A DNA stretch of 9,019 nt from Desulfobacteraceae bacterium (GTDB lineage: Bacteria; Desulfobacterota; Desulfobacteria; Desulfobacterales; Desulfobacteraceae): positions 1 to 9,019 of the forward strand of contig JAGLLQ010000140.1 in the NCBI GenBank assembly GCA_023140455.1, in the 5' to 3' direction. Made by a program: the position numbers and the translations under genes. Below are positions 1-7,051 of this stretch, one piece after another. Position 1 is the first letter of the stretch. Every line of letters begins with the position of its first letter. Under the pieces are notes generated by a model. The model was given only the letters and a program-made list of their open reading frames with translations, searched no databases and had not been told where the DNA came from.

Positions 1-797
1 CCTGGGTGGGCAAAATTTTTCAAGTCACCAACAATTTTCCTGACCCGTTCTGTACCTTCAGCACAATCACTTAAGAGTTCCGTAATGTCTTCTCTTAAGT
101 AATCTATATCAATCTCTTCTTCAAACTTTTCTATGGTTTCGATCATGGCTTTTATATCAGCTGGAAGTTGTTTCAAATCTGGGCTTTTTAGCTTTTTTAT
201 TACTGAATTGTAATCCCCTAAAAGTGTATTAAAATCTTCTAAATAGTCAGTAAGAGTTGCAAGATTGCTTCCTACAAATCCGATTGGATTGTTGATTTCA
301 TGGGCAACTCCAGCTGCAAGCTGGCCGATTGAAGCCATTTTTTCAGATTGGAGTATCTGGGACTGGGTCTCTTTTAAGTCTTTTAATGCTTTATCAAGTT
401 CAATATTTTTTTCTGTCATTTCGTGTTGTAATTCTAAAATTCGCTTGCCTGTTTTTATTCTGGATTTTAGTTCATCAGGCTTAAAAGGTTTAGTAATGTA
501 ATCATCTGCTCCTGCATCAAAGACTTGTACAAGGTCCGATGTTTTATCTTTTGCTGTTAAAAGCATTATATATGTGTAAGAGTTTTTATCAGAATCTCTC
601 ATTTTTTTGCAAAGTTCGACTCCATCCATTTCTGGCATCATCCAGTCTGTGATAACCATGCTGGGCCGCTGTTCTAAAAATAAATCCCATGCTTGTTTAC
701 CATCAGTAGCTTCAATTACTTCATATTCCATTTTAGTTATGGATTTTTTTAATAAAAGCCTTGAAACATAGTCATCTTCTGCAATAAGAATTTTCAT
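1..797 (-). CDS. REC-HisKA sensor kinase (partial, C-terminus off the left edge)
   Basis: The first 265 codons of a cytoplasmic two-component kinase are visible; the reading frame is open to the left edge. Residues 1-120 are a complete receiver domain: acidic pocket E7/D8/D9, phospho-acceptor D51 ([11 protein letters not shown]), T81 and K103 (TKPF) are all present. Residues about 120-152 form a charged coiled coil leading into a HisKA domain with phospho-histidine H166 (GVAHEINNP). The HATPase domain expected next lies outside the window. There is no membrane segment. The start ATG overlaps the stop of the upstream hybrid kinase as ATGA, with GGGG about six bases before it inside that gene, so translation is probably coupled. 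Having the receiver ahead of the kinase suggests that phosphorylation at D51 controls the kinase (inference). A natural donor is the HPt domain of the upstream protein. No known gene name can be assigned. The call is sure for domains and start; full length is unknown. Confidence 0.95.
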   Translation of the reverse strand, partial: MKILIAEDDYVSRLLLKKSITKMEYEVIEATDGKQAWDLFLEQRPSMVITDWMMPEMDGVELCKKMRDSDKNSYTYIMLLTAKDKTSDLVQVFDAGADDYITKPFKPDELKSRIKTGKRILELQHEMTEKNIELDKALKDLKETQSQILQSEKMASIGQLAAGVAHEINNPIGFVGSNLATLTDYLEDFNTLLGDYNSVIKKLKSPDLKQLPADIKAMIETIEKFEEEIDIDYLREDITELLSDCAEGTERVRKIVGDLKNFAHP

Positions 798-2857
798 ATT
801 TTACCCCAGTCAATGTTATTTATATGTTTGCGGAACTGCGCTACTTCTTTTTCCAGTTCATCTATTTTTTTGTCGCATGCATTCAAATCATCACCAGCTC
901 CGAGAGTTTCAAGTGATGTTGCTGAATCAGTTATCATCTTTGCTCCTACATTAGCAGATGAACCTTTTAAAGAGTGTGCATGTCTTATTAAAGAGTTTTT
1001 GTCATTGTTTTCAATTGCCAGCTTCATTGAATTGATGTGAAGAGGCAGGCCCTTAATGAATTCACCTAAAACCATTTCAAGAAATGATTTGTCATCCATA
1101 GCTCTTGCAAGTGCATCTCTAAGATTGAAAATTATTATATTATTATTATTTGATACTGAGTTGCTAAAGGTATGATTCTGTTCAGCCTGTTTTTCAATTA
1201 TTTTGATAAGCTTTATGGAATCTATTGTTTTAGGAATATGTTCATCCATACCTGAGGTAAGGCATTTTTTTCTTTCTTCACTCAAGGCATTATCAGATAT
1301 TCCAATGATTGGAGTTCTTTTTAGTTTTTTTGTTTTCTCATGGGTACGTATCTTTTTTGCAGCATCAAATCCACTTGTTTCAGGCATGTCCCCCTGCATT
1401 AAAATCAGATTGTACTTCCCAGTTTTATATGCTTTGAGCACATCAAGTCCATTTGAAACAGTATCAACTTTATAGCCGGATTTACCAAGTATATTCAAAT
1501 ATAATTTTTGACTTGCAATATTGTCCTGGGCAAGCAGAATACAAATATTTTGTTTTTTACCTTCTTTTAAAGAATGGCGGGTAATAAATTCTGTTTTATT
1601 CTGACTGTAAAATGTAAAAGCCTTGAGGATACAATTATGTAGTAAATGCGGGTTAAGAGGTTTTGGAAGATATGCAGCACAGCCTATCTTTTTTAGTTTT
1701 GCCACATCTCCTTTTTTCCCCACAGATGTCAGCATGATTAAAATAATATTTGAAAAATCAGGATTGGTTTTGATTTTTTTAGCCAGTGTTTCACCATCAA
1801 TCCCAGGCATTTGCATATCAATAAGTGCAATATCAAATTGGTCTGAGGAATTGCGTAACTCTATTTTTTCAAGAGCTTTTTGTCCGTTTTCAGCAGTATC
1901 AAAAATGCATTCCCAGTTTTTCAACTGTTTTTCTAAGAAAAAGCGGTTAGTAGCATTGTCATCCACAATAAGGATTTTTTTATTTTTAATACTTACTAAA
2001 GTTTCAGGCTGCATATCTGAATTCCGGAATTGTTTTTCAAATTCAGCAGTAAACCAGAAAGTTGAACCATGCCCGAGTTTGCTTTCCATGCCGATTTTTC
2101 CATCCATTAAATGAACAAGTTTTTTTGCAATGGACAGTCCTATACCAATACCTCCGTGCCTTCGTGTTGTTGAAGCATCTGACTGGGAAAATGAATGGAA
2201 GATCAATTTATTTTTTTCAGGGCTGATGCCAATCCCGGTATCAATTATTTCAAATCGGATAACAGCGTTTTTTTTCTCCTCTTTTTCAAGGGTAACAATA
2301 ATTTTAATCTTGCCTTTATCTGTGAATTTTACTGCATTGTCTGCAAGATTAAGTAGAATCTGGCGTAACAGTCCGGGGTCACCTTTAATTAGCGAAGGGA
2401 CAAGCTGATGGATAAAAATATCAAGTTCAAGCTCTTTATTACGGGCTTTTACAGATATAGATTTTTCTATTTTTTCCATAGTATTTCTTAAGTCAAAATC
2501 AATAATTTCACATTCGAGATTGCCAGTTTCAATTTTAGAAAAATCAAGAATTTCGTTGAGAACATTCATAAATGAATCAGCACTTTTTTGAATAATTTCA
2601 GCAAGTTCAATTTGTTCATTGTCCAGTTTTGTGTTGAGAAGTAAATTTGTCATCCCTATAATACCATTCATGGGTGTTCTTAATTCATGGCTGATATTGG
2701 AAAGAAAATTGTTTTTTGTCTGCTCAATATCTTTATAATCAGAAAGGGAGCTTCCAAATACTTTTGTAAAAGCAGGATTTACATATTTTACAAGTCCATC
2801 TTTTTTATAGATTACAATTGGATCAACAGAATTGTCCATGATATCGCGGAGCTTCAT
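794..2857 (-). CDS. Soluble hybrid histidine kinase: half-PAS, HisKA, HATPase, REC, degenerate REC, HPt
   Basis: A 687-residue kinase of the BarA/ArcB-type multi-step phosphorelay class, but with no membrane segment. Residues 4-40 match only the first half of a PAS domain. HisKA follows with H57 (SHELRTP), then HATPase_c with N174 (N box), D206 (DTGIGI) and a GGIGIG loop at 235-240. REC1 (about 293-410) is intact: D299/D300, phospho-acceptor D347, T377, K399. REC2 (about 436-556) has lost key residues: Q488 stands where the phospho-acceptor Asp should be, Q444 replaces an acidic-pocket residue, and the usual KP is K543-T544. The C-terminal HPt carries H628 (AHSLKGSS). The expected flow is H57 to D347 to H628 and on to another receiver, plausibly D51 of the next gene, which starts within this stop codon. 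The start is the only ATG after an in-frame TAA upstream, with AAAGGT six bases before it. The signal sensed is unknown. Confidence 0.96.
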   Translation of the reverse strand: MKLRDIMDNSVDPIVIYKKDGLVKYVNPAFTKVFGSSLSDYKDIEQTKNNFLSNISHELRTPMNGIIGMTNLLLNTKLDNEQIELAEIIQKSADSFMNVLNEILDFSKIETGNLECEIIDFDLRNTMEKIEKSISVKARNKELELDIFIHQLVPSLIKGDPGLLRQILLNLADNAVKFTDKGKIKIIVTLEKEEKKNAVIRFEIIDTGIGISPEKNKLIFHSFSQSDASTTRRHGGIGIGLSIAKKLVHLMDGKIGMESKLGHGSTFWFTAEFEKQFRNSDMQPETLVSIKNKKILIVDDNATNRFFLEKQLKNWECIFDTAENGQKALEKIELRNSSDQFDIALIDMQMPGIDGETLAKKIKTNPDFSNIILIMLTSVGKKGDVAKLKKIGCAAYLPKPLNPHLLHNCILKAFTFYSQNKTEFITRHSLKEGKKQNICILLAQDNIASQKLYLNILGKSGYKVDTVSNGLDVLKAYKTGKYNLILMQGDMPETSGFDAAKKIRTHEKTKKLKRTPIIGISDNALSEERKKCLTSGMDEHIPKTIDSIKLIKIIEKQAEQNHTFSNSVSNNNNIIIFNLRDALARAMDDKSFLEMVLGEFIKGLPLHINSMKLAIENNDKNSLIRHAHSLKGSSANVGAKMITDSATSLETLGAGDDLNACDKKIDELEKEVAQFRKHINNIDWGKI

Positions 2858-3022
2858 TCTATTACCTTTGTTGTTAGGGAAGCCTCTTAATTAATTTTTA
2901 ATGCGAATTTGAAATATTCTTTTATATTACCTTTAAATATTATATATTACAAGCGAATATATTGAATTTTCTCCTCTTGAATTGCACTTTACACTTTGGC
3001 TGTAGATTGATAAAATAAATAG
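2858..3022. promoter_or_regulatory. AT-rich divergent intergenic region
   Basis: This 165-base gap separates the minus-strand kinase operon from the plus-strand transglutaminase/ABC operon and must hold both promoters. Toward the kinase the candidates are weak: a perfect TATAAT on the minus strand (2944-2939) with a poor TTCAAT 16 bases upstream, or TTGTAA with TAATAT at 17-base spacing. The decamer tattaccttt occurs at 2860-2869, overlapping the kinase ribosome-binding region, and again at 2925-2934; in sequence this AT-rich it may be chance. No clear operator, riboswitch or terminator is visible. Confidence 0.5.
2988..3016 (+). promoter_or_regulatory. Sigma70-type promoter for the transglutaminase/ABC operon
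   Basis: TTTACA at 2988-2993 (5 of 6 to the -35 consensus) is separated by exactly 17 bases from TAAAAT at 3011-3016 (5 of 6 to the -10 consensus). The normal start distance would put transcription at or within a base or two of 3023, the A of the ATG. There is no Shine-Dalgarno sequence between the -10 box and the ATG, so the message could be leaderless. An alternative pair, TTGCAC at 2982 with TAGATT at 3003, has a short 15-base spacer and is less likely. Confidence 0.6.
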
Positions 3023-4555
3023 ATGAAATATTTTATAAGAATTATTCTTTTTATTTTCTGGATAGGTGCAATCGGGTGGCTTATCAGGTATGAGGCATAT
3101 CCTGAATATTTTACGCACAAATTGGATGGATATAAAAGTATTATTTCTAAAGATGTTCTGCTTATTGATTCCTGGATGCGAATTTTAGTGAATGATTCTC
3201 CGGTTGGATATAGTTATACTAAAATGGAAATTGAAAAGTCGGATCCTGTAAATCATTACACAATAAATAACTCTTTAAGATTTTCTATTAATCTTGCAGG
3301 CATTAATCAACATATTAATATAAAAACCAATTCAGTATTAAATAAGATCTATCAACTCCAAAAATTTTATTTTTCTATTAAATCATCAGGTTATTCCATG
3401 CTGATTAACGGTAAAAAAATTAAAGGAGAAATTTTTGAGATCACAACAACAACCGGGAGTACAAATCAGACAAAAAAAGTAAAAATACCTGGCGATGTAA
3501 TTATTTATTCGCCTATGACGGAAATGGCAATGAAAGAATTAAAGCCCGGGCAAAAACTTTCTATTTTGACCTTTGATCCTGTAACTATGTCTAAAGCAAA
3601 TCTTATGTTTACAGGCGAAAAAAAAGAGACTATTACAATTGGAAAGAAAGAATATGAAACAACTCTTGTGTCTGTCAATATGAAAGGAGCTGTTTCAAAA
3701 CTTTGGATTGATTCGAAAACAGGTCAGCCAGTCAGGCAGAGCACACCATTTGGCTGGACAATGGAAAAGAGTACAAGCAAAGAAGCTTTAACGAGCATTA
3801 AAAGATCTGATAACACAGGTAATATTCTTACAAATCTTGCAGTTAAGCCTTCGGGCCTATCTGTTGATCCTGATGCCGATAGAATAAAATTAAAATTAAG
3901 CGGGGTTGATCTAAAGGGCTTAAAATTTGAATCAGACAGACAGAAAATATTGAGCTCCAATGGGATTGAGACTGAACTTGCGATAATGAATGGAAATAGT
4001 AAAGAGTTTTTGGAAAAAAGAATAATTTCTGATGAAACTCTTGCTCAGTTTTTAAAAGCAAGTGCAGCTGTTCAGTCAGATCATCCAAAAATAGTAGAGG
4101 CCGCTGAAGAAATTATCAGCAAAATTGATGAGGATGCTTTTGATAATCAAAATAAAACTAAAGTAAAAGCAGAGGCGATATTTAACTTTGTTCATAAGAA
4201 TGTAAAAAAGGAAATAACTATAAGTTTTCCTTCTGCTCTTGATGTCCTTCATACAATGAAAGGTGACTGCAATGAACATACTTATCTCTTTGTTGCACTT
4301 GCACGTTCTGCTGGAATCCCGGCCAGGATTGTAACTGGTCTTGTTTTTACGAAAGGACGCTTTTATTATCATGCCTGGCCCTCGGTTTATGTTAATAACA
4401 AATGGCTTGAAATGGATCCAACATGGGGGCAAACTTATGTTGATGCTTCACATATTGCAGTTGTTAACGGAGAAATTGGCAATCAGTTTCAATTACTCAA
4501 ATTAATGGGGCAGGTAAGTATAGAAATAACAGAGGTTATATATGATAGAAATTAA
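3023..4555 (+). CDS. Membrane-anchored transglutaminase-like (papain-fold) protein
   Basis: A 510-residue envelope protein. Residues 3-21 form one hydrophobic segment preceded by K2 and R6, with no cleavage site or lipobox evident, so it is probably an N-terminal anchor with the rest in the periplasm. Residues about 48-265 are beta-rich with no family I can name with confidence. Residues about 375-470 are a transglutaminase core with the full triad: C416 (GDCNEHT), H450 (YYHAWP) and D465 (MDPTWGQ). Bacterial members of this fold are more often thiol peptidases or amidases than cross-linking enzymes, so the reaction is uncertain. After the core, a VDASHIAVVNG stretch and a beta-strand tail close the protein, as in many such proteins. 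An in-frame TAG directly before the ATG fixes this as the earliest start; no ribosome-binding site is visible. Its 3' end overlaps the ABC ATPase by 14 bases, implying joint expression and a role alongside that transporter. The substrate is unknown. Confidence 0.94.
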   Translation: MKYFIRIILFIFWIGAIGWLIRYEAYPEYFTHKLDGYKSIISKDVLLIDSWMRILVNDSPVGYSYTKMEIEKSDPVNHYTINNSLRFSINLAGINQHINIKTNSVLNKIYQLQKFYFSIKSSGYSMLINGKKIKGEIFEITTTTGSTNQTKKVKIPGDVIIYSPMTEMAMKELKPGQKLSILTFDPVTMSKANLMFTGEKKETITIGKKEYETTLVSVNMKGAVSKLWIDSKTGQPVRQSTPFGWTMEKSTSKEALTSIKRSDNTGNILTNLAVKPSGLSVDPDADRIKLKLSGVDLKGLKFESDRQKILSSNGIETELAIMNGNSKEFLEKRIISDETLAQFLKASAAVQSDHPKIVEAAEEIISKIDEDAFDNQNKTKVKAEAIFNFVHKNVKKEITISFPSALDVLHTMKGDCNEHTYLFVALARSAGIPARIVTGLVFTKGRFYYHAWPSVYVNNKWLEMDPTWGQTYVDASHIAVVNGEIGNQFQLLKLMGQVSIEITEVIYDRN

Positions 4556-5291
4556 TCAATTATCGAAAAGATATGGTGCTAAAAGCAGTGGTTCTGGAAA
4601 TAATTCACATCGGGCTGACGCTGTAAAAAACCTTAGTTTGAGCATTCCTAAAGGAGAGCTTTTTTGTTTTTTAGGACCAAACGGTGCTGGAAAGACCACA
4701 ACGATTAAAATACTTACAGGTTTATTACGTGCATCCTCAGGCTCTGTTTTGATCAATGGGACAGATCCTGAAAAAGATCATATTACCTCAAAAAGAATCA
4801 TTGGTTATATCCCTGATATGCCTTATCTGTATGAAAGGCTTACAACAACAGAATTCTTTGAGTTCACAGGAGAACTATATGACATTGATAAGGATATTAT
4901 TGATGAAAAGCTTGAAGATTCTTTTGCTCTTTTTGGATTGATAGAATACAAAAATGTACTTGTTAAAGACCTTTCCCACGGCTTGCGCCAAAGATTAATT
5001 TATGCTGCAACGTTTTTGCATGACCCTGAGATTCTCTTTATTGATGAACCCTTGATAGGCCTTGACCCATATACTATTCGTCTTATTAAAGATCTTTTAA
5101 AAGAAAAAGCAAGGAACGGGATGACTATATTTTTAACTACGCATATTCTGGCTTTGGCAGAGGATATTGCCCATAGAATTGGAATAATACTGAGAGGGGA
5201 ACTTGTTGAGTTAGGAACTCTGTCTGAGCTTTATGAAAAACATGGGAAAGACAATCTTGAGGATATCTTTTTGAGTCTTACTGAAAACTAA
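4542..5291 (+). CDS. ABC transporter ATP-binding subunit (ABC-2 exporter type)
   Basis: A 249-residue cytoplasmic ATPase that would power the permease encoded next. All motor motifs are present: A-loop region Y11, Walker A GPNGAGKTT at 45-53 with K51, a Q-loop position occupied by D92 (IGYIPD), signature LSHGLRQR at 144-151, Walker B ILFIDEP at 164-170 with catalytic E169, D-loop LIGLDP at 171-176, and switch His H201 (TTHIL). The His inside the signature and the acidic Q-loop residue depart from the textbook LSGGQ and Q, but similar variants are common in ABC-2 drug, lipid and peptide exporters. An extra Ser/Gly/Asn-rich stretch at about 13-26 sits between the first strand and the A-loop side. 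The start ATG lies inside the end of the transglutaminase gene, with AGAGG six bases upstream (4531-4535). The permease starts 25 bases after the stop. Confidence 0.96.
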   Translation: MIEINQLSKRYGAKSSGSGNNSHRADAVKNLSLSIPKGELFCFLGPNGAGKTTTIKILTGLLRASSGSVLINGTDPEKDHITSKRIIGYIPDMPYLYERLTTTEFFEFTGELYDIDKDIIDEKLEDSFALFGLIEYKNVLVKDLSHGLRQRLIYAATFLHDPEILFIDEPLIGLDPYTIRLIKDLLKEKARNGMTIFLTTHILALAEDIAHRIGIILRGELVELGTLSELYEKHGKDNLEDIFLSLTEN

Positions 5292-5316
5292 TAACAAGAG
5301 AGTTGAGACTGCTTAT

Positions 5317-6987
5317 ATGTCTATTGAAAGAGCTTTAATCAAAAAAATAAAGTTTAATTTTTTTAATCTCGGCAGAATATTGAGTGTTCAGTCAAAGTTA
5401 AAGGTTTTTTTTATCCTCTGTTGTACAATTGGCTTGATTGCAGGAATGTGGCTGATGTTTTACAGTGGGTTCCGCTATTTTGATACTTTGAGCGGGTTTG
5501 GCAATATAATTATCAATAAGCTTTTTACATTTTTTTTCCTTGGCATGGGAGTGATGCTGGTATTTTCAAGCATTATCACATCTTATTCAACAATTTTCAG
5601 ATCTGAAGAAATTCCCTTTCTTCTTGTAAGACCTGTGGGGTATAATCAGATTACTCTTTATAAATTTTTTGAATCCACTCTTCTCTCTTCATGGGCTTTT
5701 GTTTTTATCATACTTCCTTATGTCGGTGCCTATGCCTCTTATAATGAGATGTCAGTATTTTTTGCAATATGGACACTGATTTTTTCAATTCCATTTTTAA
5801 TTATATGCTCTGGTATAGGTTCAGTTTTTATTATTATTTTTGTAAGATTTATCCCGAAATCTAAAAAAGCTTTTTCCTTTTTTCTTTTAATCACAGGTTT
5901 GATCCTGGTCGGGTATCTGGTATTAGATCAAAGTGCTGCTTTAGATAATGAAATGGAAGTTTTTAACATTTCTACAATACTTCCCGGGTTAAATTTGGCA
6001 GCAAATCCAATACTGCCAAGCTTTTGGACCTCAGAAGGAATAATGGCATTTACAAACGGACAGTTTTTTCGCGGGTTTATGTTCCTGCTTCTTTTAGTAT
6101 TAACTGCTACAGTAATACTCTTTGTAATAAGCGATATCGGTGGATTATTGTTTTATAATACATGGCTTTCTACTGTGGAAGGCAGGCAGAATAATAAGCG
6201 GGCACCAATATTATTTAAAAGGCTTGGCAGTGTTCTGTTTTTTTTACCCCATGATATTAAGGCAATGATAAAAAAAGATATCAGGATTTTTTTTAGAGAC
6301 CCTGTCCAATGGTCGCAAGTGCTTATTTTTTTTGGTCTGATAGGATTATACTTTATAAACTTACGAAATTTTAATTACCATGAAATAGATGCAATGTGGA
6401 GAAACCTGATTGCATTTTTAAATGTTTTTTGTCTTTCCATGGTTTTATCTTCCCTTGGTTCAAGATTTATATATCCACAGTTGAGCTTGGAAGGGCATGG
6501 CTTTTGGGTGATAGGTCTCTCACCAACAAGTATGAAACGAATAGTTTTAACAAAGTTTTTTTCATCTCTTTTTGCAATGATTATTATTAGTGTGGTACTT
6601 ATTTTAATATCTTCTTTTATGCTTAATGTAATAATCGAAGTGCAGATTATTACCATAATTTTGATCATGGCAGTTTCAATAGCTGTCTGTGGATTGTCAA
6701 CCGGGCTTGGAGCAATGTTTATAGACCTTCAGCAAAGAAACCCTGCTGCAATAGTTTCAGGCTTTGGAGGCACATTGAATCTTATATTAAGCCTTTGTTT
6801 TATGATTGTGAGTATTGTTCCGACAGGCTTAATATTACATTTGGAAACTGCTTCTAAAATTACCCGTGATACAGCAGGGAACCTTTTAGCTGTCACAGGT
6901 TTATGGCTTATGATAATAGTTTTGTGTTCAAGTATTCTGCCTTTGATTATGGGGATAAGATCTTTGAATAGAAAAGGAGAATTTTAA
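5317..6987 (+). CDS. ABC transporter permease, fused two-half exporter type
   Basis: A 556-residue integral inner-membrane protein with about 12 predicted hydrophobic segments (near 29-49, 67-90, 121-141, 147-175, 184-204, 251-274, 332-347, 363-381, 413-437, 443-466, 482-505 and 523-545). It forms the channel partner of the preceding ATPase. Its size and layout fit the large ABC-2-like permeases sometimes annotated as putative ABC exporters (the Pfam ABC_tran_2 type, from memory). The two halves look homologous: IKK with FF at 8-16 and 318-326, an RP or SP pair at 105-106 and 402-403, and KFF at 116-118 and 413-415, the last two at identical spacing. One polypeptide therefore probably supplies both halves of the pore. 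It is the last gene of the operon; a stem-loop follows 13 bases after the stop. The ribosome-binding site is weak (GAG about nine bases upstream). Direction of transport is inferred as export because no binding protein is encoded nearby. Confidence 0.93.
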   Translation: MSIERALIKKIKFNFFNLGRILSVQSKLKVFFILCCTIGLIAGMWLMFYSGFRYFDTLSGFGNIIINKLFTFFFLGMGVMLVFSSIITSYSTIFRSEEIPFLLVRPVGYNQITLYKFFESTLLSSWAFVFIILPYVGAYASYNEMSVFFAIWTLIFSIPFLIICSGIGSVFIIIFVRFIPKSKKAFSFFLLITGLILVGYLVLDQSAALDNEMEVFNISTILPGLNLAANPILPSFWTSEGIMAFTNGQFFRGFMFLLLLVLTATVILFVISDIGGLLFYNTWLSTVEGRQNNKRAPILFKRLGSVLFFLPHDIKAMIKKDIRIFFRDPVQWSQVLIFFGLIGLYFINLRNFNYHEIDAMWRNLIAFLNVFCLSMVLSSLGSRFIYPQLSLEGHGFWVIGLSPTSMKRIVLTKFFSSLFAMIIISVVLILISSFMLNVIIEVQIITIILIMAVSIAVCGLSTGLGAMFIDLQQRNPAAIVSGFGGTLNLILSLCFMIVSIVPTGLILHLETASKITRDTAGNLLAVTGLWLMIIVLCSSILPLIMGIRSLNRKGEF

Positions 6988-7000
6988 CCAGTTAAACATC

Positions 7001-7033
7001 TGAGCGCAATGTAATTTGTATACATTGCGCTCA
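7001..7033. terminator. Stem-loop between convergent genes, probable bidirectional terminator
   Basis: A perfect 13-base-pair inverted repeat (7001-7013 with 7021-7033) encloses a seven-base loop. It lies 13 bases after the permease stop and 18 bases beyond the stop of the convergent chemoreceptor gene. On the plus strand a run of seven T (7047-7053) follows, but 13 bases away from the stem; on the minus strand only TTT comes soon after. Position and perfection support shared termination, although neither side has the ideal adjacent T tract. Confidence 0.7.
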
Positions 7034-7051
7034 TGATCAATAATAATTTTT

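Noticed and set aside
1430..1500. Degenerate REC2 as evidence of a pseudogene or frameshift
   Set aside because: The frame is continuous through REC2 into an intact HPt, and other REC features (a Ser at the Thr/Ser position, S521, and the conserved Lys, K543) remain. The gene is not broken.
1623..2114. 163-residue open frame on the plus strand
   Set aside because: It is antisense to the REC1/HATPase part of the hybrid kinase, has no recognisable domain and no ribosome-binding site. It is a shadow of the real coding frame.
2860..2934. Direct repeat tattaccttt at 2860-2869 and 2925-2934 as an operator pair
   Set aside because: It is ten bases of low complexity in AT-rich sequence, and one copy overlaps the kinase ribosome-binding site. 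It is too weak to call an operator without conservation data.
2933..3118. 61-residue open frame on the minus strand crossing the divergent region
   Set aside because: It overlaps the start of the transglutaminase-like gene in antisense and has no domain or clear ribosome-binding site.
4076..4432. 118-residue open frame on the minus strand
   Set aside because: It is antisense to the catalytic core of the transglutaminase-like gene, whose triad proves the plus-strand frame.
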